NCBI GenBank assembly: GCA_963678085.1
Contig: OY782680.1
Location: forward strand, 2,976,001 to 3,040,000
DNA length: 64,000 bases
Direction: 5' to 3'
Origin: Aliishimia sp963678085
Lineage (GTDB): Bacteria > Pseudomonadota > Alphaproteobacteria > Rhodobacterales > Rhodobacteraceae
Under the pieces are notes generated by a model that worked only from the letters and a program-made list of their open reading frames with translations, searched no databases and was not told where the DNA came from. How positions within the stretch are numbered: the stretch's first letter is position 1; every line of letters starts with the position of its first letter. The position numbers were made by a program, and so were the translations under genes. Below, one piece after another: positions 24,969-35,600 of this stretch.

Positions 24969-25186
24969 ATGGGTCTCTTTCCCCGTCTCAACACATGTGT
25001 CTTGCGGGTTGCCCCGCGGTTTCAGTCAATGCGCCCTTTGCGTCCAAAGAACGCGCAAAAAACCGCACCCGTTCCGTATATCTTGGAACGACGCGGTGGG
25101 TCTCCAGAGGATCGGGCAGTTTGCCGGATCGTGACCACTACAGTTTTGATTCCCAGTCACCGAAACACCGATGCCAGGTTGAGCGG
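24969..25186 (-). other. Long untranslated leader of the str operon
   Basis: About 210 bases lie between the proposed transcription start (near 25180) and rpsL. No gene or strong hairpin was found in it. Such a long leader could hold regulatory structure, but none was identified by eye. Confidence 0.35.
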
Positions 25187-25215
25187 CGTATAGGTGGAGT
25201 CGCCCACTCTGTCAA
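25187..25215 (-). promoter_or_regulatory. Promoter of the str operon
   Basis: On the minus strand a perfect -35 TTGACA (25210-25215) and a -10 TATACG (25187-25192) are separated by 17 bp. It is the best promoter match in this region and lies upstream of rpsL-rpsG-fusA-tuf. Confidence 0.7.
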
Positions 25216-25334
25216 CAGCTGCTGTAGCGACAAAGGGCCCTCATGCTCTATCGGCTGGCAATCTTGCAAAACAGAGCGGATCAGGCGATGGTGTTGCGCA
25301 AGGCAACGCTTCAATCATATACGGATTCTCGACT

Positions 25335-25943
25335 ATGTCACTTAGAACCCTTCTGACACTATGCGCGCTGTGCGCCTCTCTCCCAGCCTTTGTGAGCGCG
25401 CAAAGCCATAGTCACGGGAACGGCTCAGACCATAATGCGCCATATGCCGGGTTTGAAACGCGCAAGATCAAAAGCCTTTCAGAGCAAGACATCGCAGAAT
25501 TGCGGCGCGGGGGCGGCTGGGGGCTGGCTCTGCCTGCCGAACTAAACGGACGTCCGGGCCCTGCCCATCTGTTGGAGCTGCGTGATGAACTTGAGCTTTC
25601 GGCCGAGCAAATTGCCGCAATCGAGGCAATGCATGAAGATATGCGCCAATCAGCCATCGCCGCAGGAGAGCGCTTCATTGCCGCAGAGGCCGCGTTAAGC
25701 GCTGCCTTCGCCGCGCCAGAATTGTCTGAGGAGGCGCTGCAAGATTTGCTTTCAAGTGCTGCAACTGCGCGGGCCGAGCTGCGTTTTGTTCACCTGTCCA
25801 AACATCTGTCAACGCCCGCCCTGCTCACCAAGGAACAAATCGAGAAATACAATATCCTGCGCGGCTATGCCGATGATCCCTGCACCAATGTGCCAGAGGG
25901 GCATGATGCAACGATGTGGCGCCGCCATAATGGGTGCGAGTGA
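25335..25943 (+). CDS. Spy/CpxP-like periplasmic protein
   Basis: A 202-residue exported protein with a signal peptide (residues about 1-22, ending SAQ). The mature part begins with a histidine-rich stretch (HSHGNGSDH) and is otherwise helical. It contains LRDELELSAEQIAAIEAMHEDMRQSAIAAGERF, resembling the LTXXQ-type helices of Spy/CpxP and heavy-metal-resistance proteins. Two cysteines near the C-terminus (DPCTNVP, HNGCE) could form a disulphide. A role in envelope stress or metal binding is plausible, but not established. The start at 25335 gives a proper signal peptide; the longer ORF from 25194 overlaps the str promoter and is rejected. Confidence 0.68.
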   Translation: MSLRTLLTLCALCASLPAFVSAQSHSHGNGSDHNAPYAGFETRKIKSLSEQDIAELRRGGGWGLALPAELNGRPGPAHLLELRDELELSAEQIAAIEAMHEDMRQSAIAAGERFIAAEAALSAAFAAPELSEEALQDLLSSAATARAELRFVHLSKHLSTPALLTKEQIEKYNILRGYADDPCTNVPEGHDATMWRRHNGCE

Positions 25944-25949
25944 GTCCAT

Positions 25950-26723
25950 ATGCAGGTGATTGGCCTGTGCCGATTTTCTTATCTGGCGACAGGCGGGTTT
26001 CGAGGCGTACAAAGTCACGCGCTCTTTGATCGAACACGGCTGGAAGAGCGCTTTGCCCATTTCGAAACCCTCACCCTGCCCTCTTTGCGCGCCCAGAGCG
26101 ATCCCGATTTTGATTTTGTGATTGTGACCAGCGCGGATTTGCCAGCGTGGGCGTTAGAGCGGCTCTTTGCAGCTGCTCAAAGCTTGCCAAGCGCTGTGAT
26201 CGAACAACATGGGCCGGGGCGGATGATGCCGCTGATGCGAGCCGTGGCACAGCGTGCGCGCCGTGATCCAAGTGCGCCCTGTCTGCAATTTCGCCAAGAT
26301 GATGATGACGCAGTTGCAACGGACTTTATTGCCCGTTTGCGAGAGGCAGCAAGGCTAGCTTCTGATCTCTGCGCAGCTCATCCCATGGTTGGGGTTGATT
26401 GGACAAGCGGCTTTGCTATTCAGTGCAATCATCTGGGTGTTTCCGGCCACGCTCAGCATAAGCCCAATTTAGGCGTCGCGCATGCGGTGCATGTTCTGGG
26501 CGGGATCAAAGCGTCAATCTTTCACTACCCGCATCATAAGCTCTCAGAGCACGTGCCGACCCTCTCTTTCCCCGATCCCCCAATGTGGCTGCGCGCCCAT
26601 GGGGATTTCAACGATTCCGGTCAGACGCGCGCTCGGGTGCCAAACACTCCTTTAGCCGGGGCCACTCTCAAGCGGTTTGGCATTAGCCCAGAGTCTGTGG
26701 CAGCCGCCTTTTCAGCGCTTTAG
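25950..26723 (+). CDS. Putative rhamnosyl transferase (PF11316-like glycosyltransferase)
   Basis: A 257-residue protein whose layout resembles the putative rhamnosyl transferase family PF11316. It has an N-terminal GLCRFSYLATGGF, then FDRTRLEERFAHFETLTLPSLRAQSDPDFDFVIVTS, and an acidic FRQDDDDAV (D117-D120) where GT-A enzymes carry the nucleotide-sugar/metal DXD. The donor and acceptor are unknown. It starts 6 bp after the Spy-like gene on the same strand. Its end overlaps the convergent EamA gene by 12 bp. Confidence 0.72.
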   Translation: MQVIGLCRFSYLATGGFRGVQSHALFDRTRLEERFAHFETLTLPSLRAQSDPDFDFVIVTSADLPAWALERLFAAAQSLPSAVIEQHGPGRMMPLMRAVAQRARRDPSAPCLQFRQDDDDAVATDFIARLREAARLASDLCAAHPMVGVDWTSGFAIQCNHLGVSGHAQHKPNLGVAHAVHVLGGIKASIFHYPHHKLSEHVPTLSFPDPPMWLRAHGDFNDSGQTRARVPNTPLAGATLKRFGISPESVAAAFSAL

Positions 26724-27575
26724 GCGATACTCTCGATAGAGGGTGAACATCCCGGTTGCCACCACAAGCCCTGCCCCCAGCAAGGTGATTGTATCAGGCC
26801 AATGGCCAAAGACGAGCAGCCCAAGAGTTAAGGCGGCAAGCAGCCCTGTATAGCGAAACGGCGCGATAAAGGACACATCTCCCACCCGCATCACTTGCAC
26901 CGAAAAATAATAACCCGCGATAATGAAAATGGTGGAGCCAAGGATATAGCCCCAATTTTCCTGCGAGATTGGCACCCACGGTTCGGTGACGCTAATCAAA
27001 GTAAAGACCACTGCCACATTCACGGTGTTGACAACCGCGACCATGAGGCTGGGCACCTCGGGCGGCAAGGCACGGCTGACCAAATCGCGGGCGGTAACGC
27101 AAATCACCGCCATGACCACATATAGCGACCAGATCGAAAACCCCTCGGGGCCAGGGCGCAAGATCAACAAGACCCCACAAAGCCCGATGAGAATCGCCAG
27201 CACTCGCCGCCAGCCAACGGCTTCCCCAAAGACGAAATATGAGCCCAAAGCGACCGTCAGCGGCAGGGATTGCAAAATTGCTGACACATTGGCGAGTGGC
27301 AGATTGATCAAGGAGGTTACGATGAAATAGGCCGCGCCGATCTCGGTGAGGGCGCGTAGCGAAATGAGTTGCCAGGCCCGCGTGCTCATCCGCAGTTTGA
27401 TCCCACCCAAAGCAAGCGCCAAAGCGATGATCATGACCGAGGCAATCATCCCGCGCGCGCCCAAGAGCTGCGCAAGCGGCACTGCACCATCAGTCAGTTT
27501 GATAAAGCTGTCATTGATCGTGAAGCTGACCATAGAGGCCACCATCAGAAGCGCACCTTTAAAATTTGGGGACAT
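26712..27575 (-). CDS. EamA/DMT-family permease
   Basis: A 287-residue inner-membrane protein with ten predicted hydrophobic segments in two EamA repeats (about residues 8-135 and 150-285). The drug/metabolite transporter superfamily exports or imports small molecules; the substrate cannot be inferred here. It ends within the 3' end of the convergent glycosyltransferase gene and starts 59 bp from the end of the phosphatase-like gene, in the same direction. Confidence 0.85.
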   Translation of the reverse strand: MSPNFKGALLMVASMVSFTINDSFIKLTDGAVPLAQLLGARGMIASVMIIALALALGGIKLRMSTRAWQLISLRALTEIGAAYFIVTSLINLPLANVSAILQSLPLTVALGSYFVFGEAVGWRRVLAILIGLCGVLLILRPGPEGFSIWSLYVVMAVICVTARDLVSRALPPEVPSLMVAVVNTVNVAVVFTLISVTEPWVPISQENWGYILGSTIFIIAGYYFSVQVMRVGDVSFIAPFRYTGLLAALTLGLLVFGHWPDTITLLGAGLVVATGMFTLYREYRLKR

Positions 27576-27634
27576 TACGCGACCTTTCCAGATGTCTCAC
27601 GCAATCACAATTGCCCTGCAAGCGCCAGATATAT

Positions 27635-27973
27635 TTACCCGGATGTGGCGGGCAGAAGGGGCGGAACCACGTCCTCCAAGATCTCCACTAGCTCTGGATC
27701 CATATACCGATATTCATCCGGGATATCGAGCACATGCAGGGGTTTATAGGTCAGGCTCTGGCGAAACGTGGCGCGCAAGCGAGAGGCATGTTTAGGCTCC
27801 ATCGCAAAAATGATATCCGCCCAGTGGATATCCGAGAGGGACACTGTCCGGCGCGCTTTCGGGCTGGTCCCAGATGAGCGCGCCTCAAGGCCGGGGTGGC
27901 GGCGAAATACTTGCTCGGCCGTGGGGCTGCGCCATTGATTGCGGCTACAGATGAAGAGGAGATGGAGCGTCAT
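27635..27973 (-). CDS. Low-molecular-weight tyrosine phosphatase-like protein
   Basis: A 112-residue protein with the phosphatase loop C9-X5-R15-S (ICSRNQWRSPTAE) and an acidic DIPDEYRYMDPE that may supply the general acid. The loop differs from the classical CXGNXCRS of LMW-PTPs. It belongs to a short LMW-PTP-like family whose substrates are unclear. The start at 27973 overlaps the stop of an upstream 66-codon gene by 4 bases (ATGA), so the two are probably translated together. Confidence 0.75.
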   Translation of the reverse strand: MTLHLLFICSRNQWRSPTAEQVFRRHPGLEARSSGTSPKARRTVSLSDIHWADIIFAMEPKHASRLRATFRQSLTYKPLHVLDIPDEYRYMDPELVEILEDVVPPLLPATSG

Positions 27974-28170
27974 GAGACGCCCCAATCATCATTTTGTGCC
28001 AAAACGCCATTCATGCGCTTAAAGTATGTCTTCATCCGTCTGACCGGCCAATCATATTTGGGGTCCATTTCAGACTTCGGACTATGGTTCTCTGCCGCGC
28101 GCTTTTGGAAACGCAACTCGGCGACAACAGTTTTGTGCCGACGCCAGGCGCGGCTACGGTGATGTATCAT
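27970..28170 (-). CDS. Small basic protein coupled to the phosphatase-like gene
   Basis: A 66-residue, strongly basic protein (many R, K and H residues, with a C-terminal MKTYFKRMNGVLAQNDDWGVS). The ATG at 28170 has GGAG 9 bases upstream, and the stop overlaps the next gene's ATG by 4 bases. That coupling supports a real gene. No domain is recognised. It could be a partner or substrate of the phosphatase-like protein, but this is only context. Confidence 0.6.
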   Translation of the reverse strand: MIHHRSRAWRRHKTVVAELRFQKRAAENHSPKSEMDPKYDWPVRRMKTYFKRMNGVLAQNDDWGVS

Positions 28171-28255
28171 CAATTCACTCCAGTAAAGGTGGGTCAGCAG
28201 CCACGGCAATACGGGAGTGGGCGATCTGCTAGACGCAAATGAGCCTCGGGTCAAC

Positions 28256-28285
28256 AAAAAAGCCCCGCATGCGGCGGGGCTTTTT
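28256..28285 (-). terminator. Terminator after rpoC
   Basis: A 7-bp GC core (GCCCCGC 28262-28268, GCGGGGC 28274-28280) with a 5-base loop is flanked by A and T runs that extend the stem. On the minus strand it ends TTTTTTGTTG. It lies just past the rpoC stop. Confidence 0.85.
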
Positions 28286-28301
28286 CAGGATTTGAAACCG
28301 A

Positions 28302-31300
28302 TTATTCGCGACTTTCCTCGAACGGGTCGATCACCGAAGTGAACGCATCGCCACCAATGATATCGGCATTGGTCTCTGGCGTCGGCGCAGCAAGGGCCAG
28401 GGCGGCTTCGGCCTCTTCGCGGCGCGCCTCAATGACCACATTATCCCGCTCGGTTGCGATGCGGCGCATGCGCTGTGTCGCGCCGCCCGTACCCGCCGGG
28501 ATCAAACGACCCACGATCACGTTCTCTTTCAGGCCGACCAGTTTATCTTTCTTGCCCTGCACAGAGGCTTCGGTAAGAACACGCGTGGTTTCCTGGAAGG
28601 ACGCGGCAGAGATAAACGACCGGGTCTGCAGAGACGCCTTGGTAATCCCAAGCAGGATCGGCTCGCCTTGCGCAGGACGGCCACCCTTAGACAGAGCCTT
28701 TTCATTGGCATGGTCAAACTCTTGCTTATCCACATGCTCGCCCTTGAGCAACGTGGTGTCGCCGCTGTCGGAAATCTCCCATTTCTGCAACATCTGGCGC
28801 ACGATCACTTCGATATGCTTATCGTTAATCTTCACCCCTTGCAGACGGTATACATCCTGCACCTCATCGATCATGTAATCGGCCAGAGCCTCAACCCCCA
28901 TGATCGCCAAAATGTCATGCGGCGCAGGGTTGCCATCCATGATATAGTCGCCTTTTTGGACGAAATCGCCCTCGGCTACTGGGATGTGCTTGCCCTTGGG
29001 CACCATATATTCGACCTTTTCGAGGTTCTCGTCGGCAGGTTCAATCGCGATGCGGCGCTTGTTTTTGTAGTCTTTGCCAAAACGCACATAACCGTCGATT
29101 TCTGCGATGATCGCGTGATCCTTAGGTCGGCGCGCCTCAAAGAGTTCAGCCACACGCGGCAGACCACCGGTGATGTCCTTGGTTTTGGCGCCTTCACGCG
29201 GGATACGGGCAACAACGTCACCTGCGGCCACATCCTCGCCATCTTCGACCGAGAGGATCGCATCCACAGACATTGCATAGGTCACAGGGTTGCCCGCCTC
29301 ATTGCGCACAGGCTCACCATCTGCGGCGACCAAAAGGATCTCTGGCTTGAGCTCATTGCCTTTCGGAGCCGCCCGCCAATCCATCACGATTTTCTGGGTC
29401 ATGCCGGTGGCTTCGTCCGTCTCATCACGCACAGCAATACCGCTGACAAGATCGACATATTTCACCTTACCAGCTTTTTCGGCAATGATCGGCAACGTGT
29501 ATGGATCCCACTCAAAGAGCTTATCGCCGCGCCCAATCTGTTGCCCCTCTTGGACAAAGAGCTTGGTGCCATAGCCCAGCTTGTGGCTCGCGCGTTCGGC
29601 CCCATCTTCGCCCACGATCAAGAGCTTCATGTTGCGGCCCATGACCAAGGTTTCACCCGCATGGTTTTTCAACACGGAAGCATTTTCGAAGGTGATCTTA
29701 CCCTCTTGGCTCGCCTCAAGGAAGGACTGCTGCCCACCTTGCGCAACGCCGCCAATGTGGAAGGTCCGCATGGTCAGCTGCGTGCCAGGCTCCCCGATAG
29801 ATTGCGCCGCGATGATGCCGACCGCCTCGCCGGTGTTCACCAGCGTGCCGCGGGCCAGGTCACGACCATAGCACATGACGCACACGCCCTCTTCGGCCTC
29901 ACAGGTCAGCGGGCTGCGGATACGCGCCGATTGCACACGGTGCACATCAATAGCATCGGACATACGCTCGTCGATCATGGTGCCCGCAGGAACAATGACC
30001 TCTTCTGTACCGGGCACCAATATGTCCTCAGCCGCAACACGACCCAAGACACGTTCCGCGAGGCTCGCCACGACTTCACCGTCATTGACTGCGGCTTCGG
30101 CTGTGATCGAACGATCTGTGCCGCAATCATGCATGCGCACGATGCAATCCTGCGCCACATCCACCAAGCGACGGGTCAGATAGCCCGAGTTCGCCGTTTT
30201 CAAAGCCGTATCAGACAGACCCTTACGCGCACCGTGGGTGGAGTTGAAGTACTCCAGAACGGTCAGCCCCTCTTTAAAGTTCGAGATGATCGGTGTTTCG
30301 ATGATGTCGCCGTTGGGCTTGGCCATCAAACCACGCATCCCGCCGAGCTGCTTCATCTGCGTCACCGAGCCCCGCGCGCCAGAATGGGCCATCATGTAAA
30401 CCGAGTTCGGCTCTTTTTCAGCCCCCGCCTCATCGCGCTGCGAGGCAGAGATCGAGCCCATCATCGCCTCAGTCACTTTGTCGTTACATTTTGACCAGGC
30501 ATCGACAACCTTGTTATATTTCTCGCCCTGGGTAATCAGACCGTCCATATATTGCTGTTCGAAATCCTTCACCTGATCGCGCGTGTCCCCCACGATGGTC
30601 CATTTAGAATCCGGGATCAGCATGTCGTCCTTGCCAAAGGAGATGCCCGCCTTGAACGCCTCTTTAAAGCCCATGGACATGATCTGGTCACAGAAGATAA
30701 CGCTCTCTTTCTGACCACAATAGCGATAGACCGTGTCAATCACGTTCTGCACGTCTTTCTTGCGCAAGAGCTGGTTAACGAGGCTAAAGGGCGCTTTGGC
30801 ATTGGGTGGCAAGAGCCCGCCAAGCTTAACGCGGCCCGGCGTGGTGTCAAAACGTACATTGACCATCTCACCGGTTTCGGGATCAACCTGCGGCACGCGC
30901 GCCTTGATCTTGGCATGCAGATGCACCTCACCGGCGGTCAAGGCATGCTCGACCTCATCGATGGAGCCGAAAGTCTTGCCCTCGCCCTGCATGCCCTCGC
31001 GTTCCAGCGTCAGATAATAGAGCCCCAAAATCATATCCTGCGAGGGAACGATGATCGGCGCGCCGTTCGCGGGGGAAAGCACGTTATTGGTGGACATCAT
31101 CAAGACACGCGCTTCAAGCTGCGCCTCAAGGGAGAGCGGCACATGCACGGCCATCTGATCCCCGTCAAAATCCGCGTTAAAGGCCGAGCAGACAAGCGGG
31201 TGCAGCTGGATCGCTTTGCCCTCAATCAACACAGGTTCAAACGCCTGAATGCCCAAACGGTGCAGCGTTGGGGCGCGGTTCAGCATGACGGGGTGTTCGC

Positions 31301-32558
31301 GGATCACCTCATCGAGGATATCCCACACCTCGGGGCGCTCTTTTTCCACCAATTTCTTGGCCTGTTTGACCGTGGAGCTCAGCCCCTTGGCCTCTAGGCG
31401 CGAATAGATAAAGGGCTTGAACAGCTCCAACGCCATTTTCTTGGGCAAGCCGCATTGATGCAGCTTTAGCTCTGGACCCGTCACAATGACCGAACGGCCG
31501 GAGAAGTCGACGCGTTTTCCAAGCAAGTTCTGGCGGAAGCGGCCCTGCTTGCCTTTCAGCATATCAGAGAGCGATTTCAGCGGGCGCTTATTGGCACCTG
31601 TGATCACACGGCCCCGGCGACCATTGTCGAACAGCGCATCCACGGATTCTTGCAACATCCGCTTTTCGTTACGCACAATGATATCGGGCGCGCGCAGCTC
31701 GATCAGGCGCTTAAGACGGTTATTCCGGTTGATCACGCGGCGATAGAGATCGTTTAGATCGGACGTGGCAAAACGCCCCCCATCCAGCGGCACCAGCGGG
31801 CGCAGCTCTGGCGGGATCACGGGCACGACCGTGAGGATCATCCATTCGGGACGGTTGCCGGATTCCAAAAAGCTTTCAACCACTTTCAGGCGCTTGATGA
31901 TTTTCTTGGGCTTGAGCTCGCCTGTGGCCTCTTTCAACTCTTCGCGCAGACGCTCCGCCTCGGCCTCAAGGTCGATCTGGGCGAGCATGTCGCGGATCGC
32001 CTCAGCGCCGATATTAGCGGTAAAGGCATCCATGCCAAAGGCGTCTTGGGCGTCCATATACTCTTCTTCAGAGAGCATCTGACCATAAGACAGATCGGTC
32101 AGACCGGGCTCAATCACTACGTAGTTTTCGAAATAAAGCACCCGCTCCAGATCGCGCAGGGTCATGTCGAGCATCAGACCAATGCGGGAGGGCAGCGATT
32201 TCAGGAACCAGATATGCGCAACTGGCGCAGCCAGCTCGATATGGCCCATCCGCTCACGACGCACCTTTTGCAGCGTGACTTCCACACCGCATTTCTCGCA
32301 GACAACGCCGCGATATTTCATGCGCTTATATTTGCCGCACAGACATTCATAGTCTTTGATCGGCCCAAAAATGCGCGCACAGAACAGACCGTCCCGCTCA
32401 GGCTTGAAGGTCCGATAGTTGATGGTCTCGGGCTTTTTGATCTCGCCAAAAGACCACGAGAGAATCCGCTCGGGCGAGGCAAGGGAGACCTTGATCTCAT
32501 CAAACACCTTTTGCGGTGCGAGAGGGTTAAACGGGTTGTTTGTCAGTTCCTGGTTCAT
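28302..32558 (-). CDS. rpoC: DNA-directed RNA polymerase subunit beta'
   Basis: A 1418-residue catalytic subunit. The N-terminal zinc site is CLCGKYKRMKYRGVVCEKCG (residues about 70-90), and the magnesium-binding catalytic motif is NADFDGDQMAVH near residue 460. A second cysteine cluster around CEAEEGVCVMCYGRD is also present. The start MNQELTNN at 32558 has AAGGA upstream; the longer reading frame would overlap rpoB. It follows rpoB by 52 bp and ends at a strong terminator. Confidence 0.97.
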   Translation of the reverse strand: MNQELTNNPFNPLAPQKVFDEIKVSLASPERILSWSFGEIKKPETINYRTFKPERDGLFCARIFGPIKDYECLCGKYKRMKYRGVVCEKCGVEVTLQKVRRERMGHIELAAPVAHIWFLKSLPSRIGLMLDMTLRDLERVLYFENYVVIEPGLTDLSYGQMLSEEEYMDAQDAFGMDAFTANIGAEAIRDMLAQIDLEAEAERLREELKEATGELKPKKIIKRLKVVESFLESGNRPEWMILTVVPVIPPELRPLVPLDGGRFATSDLNDLYRRVINRNNRLKRLIELRAPDIIVRNEKRMLQESVDALFDNGRRGRVITGANKRPLKSLSDMLKGKQGRFRQNLLGKRVDFSGRSVIVTGPELKLHQCGLPKKMALELFKPFIYSRLEAKGLSSTVKQAKKLVEKERPEVWDILDEVIREHPVMLNRAPTLHRLGIQAFEPVLIEGKAIQLHPLVCSAFNADFDGDQMAVHVPLSLEAQLEARVLMMSTNNVLSPANGAPIIVPSQDMILGLYYLTLEREGMQGEGKTFGSIDEVEHALTAGEVHLHAKIKARVPQVDPETGEMVNVRFDTTPGRVKLGGLLPPNAKAPFSLVNQLLRKKDVQNVIDTVYRYCGQKESVIFCDQIMSMGFKEAFKAGISFGKDDMLIPDSKWTIVGDTRDQVKDFEQQYMDGLITQGEKYNKVVDAWSKCNDKVTEAMMGSISASQRDEAGAEKEPNSVYMMAHSGARGSVTQMKQLGGMRGLMAKPNGDIIETPIISNFKEGLTVLEYFNSTHGARKGLSDTALKTANSGYLTRRLVDVAQDCIVRMHDCGTDRSITAEAAVNDGEVVASLAERVLGRVAAEDILVPGTEEVIVPAGTMIDERMSDAIDVHRVQSARIRSPLTCEAEEGVCVMCYGRDLARGTLVNTGEAVGIIAAQSIGEPGTQLTMRTFHIGGVAQGGQQSFLEASQEGKITFENASVLKNHAGETLVMGRNMKLLIVGEDGAERASHKLGYGTKLFVQEGQQIGRGDKLFEWDPYTLPIIAEKAGKVKYVDLVSGIAVRDETDEATGMTQKIVMDWRAAPKGNELKPEILLVAADGEPVRNEAGNPVTYAMSVDAILSVEDGEDVAAGDVVARIPREGAKTKDITGGLPRVAELFEARRPKDHAIIAEIDGYVRFGKDYKNKRRIAIEPADENLEKVEYMVPKGKHIPVAEGDFVQKGDYIMDGNPAPHDILAIMGVEALADYMIDEVQDVYRLQGVKINDKHIEVIVRQMLQKWEISDSGDTTLLKGEHVDKQEFDHANEKALSKGGRPAQGEPILLGITKASLQTRSFISAASFQETTRVLTEASVQGKKDKLVGLKENVIVGRLIPAGTGGATQRMRRIATERDNVVIEARREEAEAALALAAPTPETNADIIGGDAFTSVIDPFEESRE

Positions 32559-32610
32559 TTTCAAATCCTTGAAGTGGGGCGTTGGGGAATGGGTGAGCGT
32601 GGTTAAGCGC

Positions 32611-35600
32611 TCACTCATCCACCTCCGCATCCAGGAGTTCCATGTTCAGGCCGAGGCCGCGGACTTCTTTGACGAGGACGTTGAAGCTTTCTGGCACGCC
32701 GGCTTCGAAGTTGTCTTCGCCCTTAACGATGCTCTCATAGACCTTGGTCCGTCCTGCAACATCGTCCGATTTCACGGTGAGCATTTCCTGCAGAGTGTAG
32801 GCCGCTCCGTAAGCCTCAAGCGCCCAGACTTCCATCTCACCAAAGCGCTGGCCACCGAACTGGGCTTTACCACCAAGCGGCTGCTGGGTGACGAGCGAGT
32901 AAGGCCCGGTTGAGCGCGCGTGGATTTTGTCATCCACCAAGTGGTGCAGCTTGAGCAGGTATTTCACGCCAACGGTCACGGGCCGCGAGAATTGCTCGCC
33001 AGTGCGTCCGTCAAACAGGATCGACTGACCGCTTTCAGAGAAACCAGCCCGCTTGAGCGCGTCATTCACATCGCCCTCTTTAGCGCCGTCAAAGACCGGC
33101 GTTGCGATTGGCACACCGCGCGAGACATTCCCAGCGGCCTCAAGCAACTGCTCTTCATCCATGCCGGTGATGCCCTCGTCATAGACATTATCGCCGTAGG
33201 CCAAACGCATCGCGTCACGCACCGGGGTTAGATCGCCAGAGCGACGATATTCCCCAAGAGCCTCATCCACATTCAGCCCCAGACCACGCGCGGCCCAGCC
33301 CATATGTGTTTCAAGGATCTGTCCCACATTCATCCGCGAGGGCACGCCCAGCGGGTTCAAGCAGAAATCAACCGGCGTTCCATCTTCAAGGAAGGGCATG
33401 TCCTCCATCGGAACAACGCGGGAGATAACCCCCTTGTTCCCGTGGCGGCCAGCCATTTTATCCCCAGGCTGCAATTTGCGTTTCACAGCGATGAAGACCT
33501 TGACCATTTTCATCACGCCGGGGGGCAGATCATCGCCGCGACGGACCTTTTCGACCTTATCCTCAAAGCGGGCATCAAGAGCGCGTTTTTGCATCTCATA
33601 TTGCTCATTGAGCGCCTCAACGACCTGCGCATCTTCCTCTTCTGTCAAGGCAAGTTGCCACCATTGGCCGCGCGTGAGCATCAGATCCAGCATCTCGTCG
33701 CTGACGACAGAGCCCGACTTGATACCCTTTGGCCCTTTCGCCACAACCTTACCCAGCAGCATGCTGCGCAGGCGCGCAAAGATGTTGCGATCCAAAATTG
33801 CCAGCTCGTCATCACGGTCACGGGCCAGGCGTTCGACCTCTTCCCGCTCGATCTGCAAGGCACGCTCGTCTTTCTCGACACCATGGCGATTAAAGACCCG
33901 CACCTCAACAACGGTGCCGAAATCCCCAGGTTTCACGCGCAAGGAAGTATCACGCACATCAGAGGCTTTTTCCCCAAAGATCGCACGCAGCAATTTTTCC
34001 TCGGGAGTCATCGGGCTTTCACCCTTGGGGGTAATTTTACCCACCAAGATATCCCCAGGCTCTACATCCGCGCCGATATAGACGATGCCCGCCTCATCAA
34101 GGTTGCGCAGCGCCTCTTCGCCGACATTTGGGATGTCGCGGGTAATCTCTTCGGGCCCCAGTTTCGTATCGCGAGCGGCGACTTCGAATTCCTCAATATG
34201 GATTGAAGTAAAGACATCATCACGCGCAATGCGCTCAGAAATCAGGATGGAGTCCTCATAATTGTAGCCATTCCACGGCATGAAGGCCACGACCACGTTT
34301 TTCCCAAGCGCCAGCTCGCCAATATCGGTTGAAGGACCATCTGCGATGATCTCGCCCTTGCCCACCTCTTGGCCCACTTTCACAAGCGGACGCTGGTTGA
34401 TGCAGGTGTTCTGATTGGAGCGCTGGAATTTGCGCATGCGGTAGATATCCACACCCGCATCGCCAAGCCCTAGATCAGAGGTTGCTCGGATAACGATCCG
34501 TTCCGCATCCACTTGGTCGATAATGCCCGCACGTTTTGCTTGGATCGCAGCGCCAGAGTCGATGGCGACCTTGCCCTCAATCCCCGTGCCCACCAAAGGT
34601 GCCTCAGCACGCAAGAGCGGAACCGCCTGACGTTGCATGTTTGAGCCCATCAAGGCGCGGTTCGCATCGTCATTTTCCAAGAACGGAATGAGCGAGGCCG
34701 CGACAGAGACGAGCTGCTTGGGAGAGACGTCGATCAGATCCACGCTGTCAGAGGGCGCAAGCGTGTATTCACCAGCCTGACGTGTATTCACGAACTCATT
34801 GGTGAACTTGCCGCCCTCGTCGATCGAGGCATTGGCCTGGGCCACAGTATGGCGCTGCTCTTCGGTGGCGGACATATAATGCACGTCATCTGTCACATGG
34901 CCGTTCTCGACACGGCGATAGGGCGTTTCGATAAAGCCATATTTATTCACCCGCGCGAAGGTTGCGAGCGAGTTGATCAGACCAATATTCGGCCCTTCCG
35001 GCGTTTCAATCGGGCACATGCGACCATAGTGGGTAGCGTGCACGTCGCGCACCTCAAAACCAGCACGCTCGCGGGTCAAACCGCCGGGCCCAAGCGCGGA
35101 GAGACGGCGTTTATGGGTCACCTCCGACAGCGGGTTGGTCTGGTCCATAAATTGGGACAGCTGCGAGGAGCCAAAGAATTCACGCACAGCCGCTGCGGCA
35201 GGTTTGGCGTTGATCAGATCCTGCGGCATGACCGTGTCGATCTCAACGGAAGACATACGCTCTTTAATCGCGCGCTCCATACGCAGAAGACCCACACGGT
35301 ACTGGTTTTCCATCAACTCCCCAACAGAGCGCACACGGCGGTTGCCCAGGTGGTCGATATCATCCACATCGCCCTTGCCATCGCGCAGCTCAACCAGCGC
35401 TTTGATACAAGCGATGATATCCTCACGGCGCAGGGTGCGTTGAGTATCCTCTGCATCCAAGGCCAGACGCATATTCATCTTCACGCGGCCAACGGCGGAG
35501 AGATCATAGCGCTCGCTGTCAAAGAACAGCGTGTCAAACAGGGCAGAAGCAGCCTCAACAGTGGGCGGCTCGCCAGGGCGCATCACGCGATAAATATCCA

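Noticed and set aside
25194..25334. N-terminal extension of the Spy-like protein
   Set aside because: It would overlap the str promoter and bury the signal peptide 47 residues inside the protein.
28668..30494. 608-codon plus-strand frame opposite rpoC, and similar long frames opposite rpoB (34849-36639), fusA (22333-23544) and tuf (20934-21971)
   Set aside because: These are antisense shadows produced by the biased codon use of highly expressed genes. They lack ribosome binding sites and recognisable domains.
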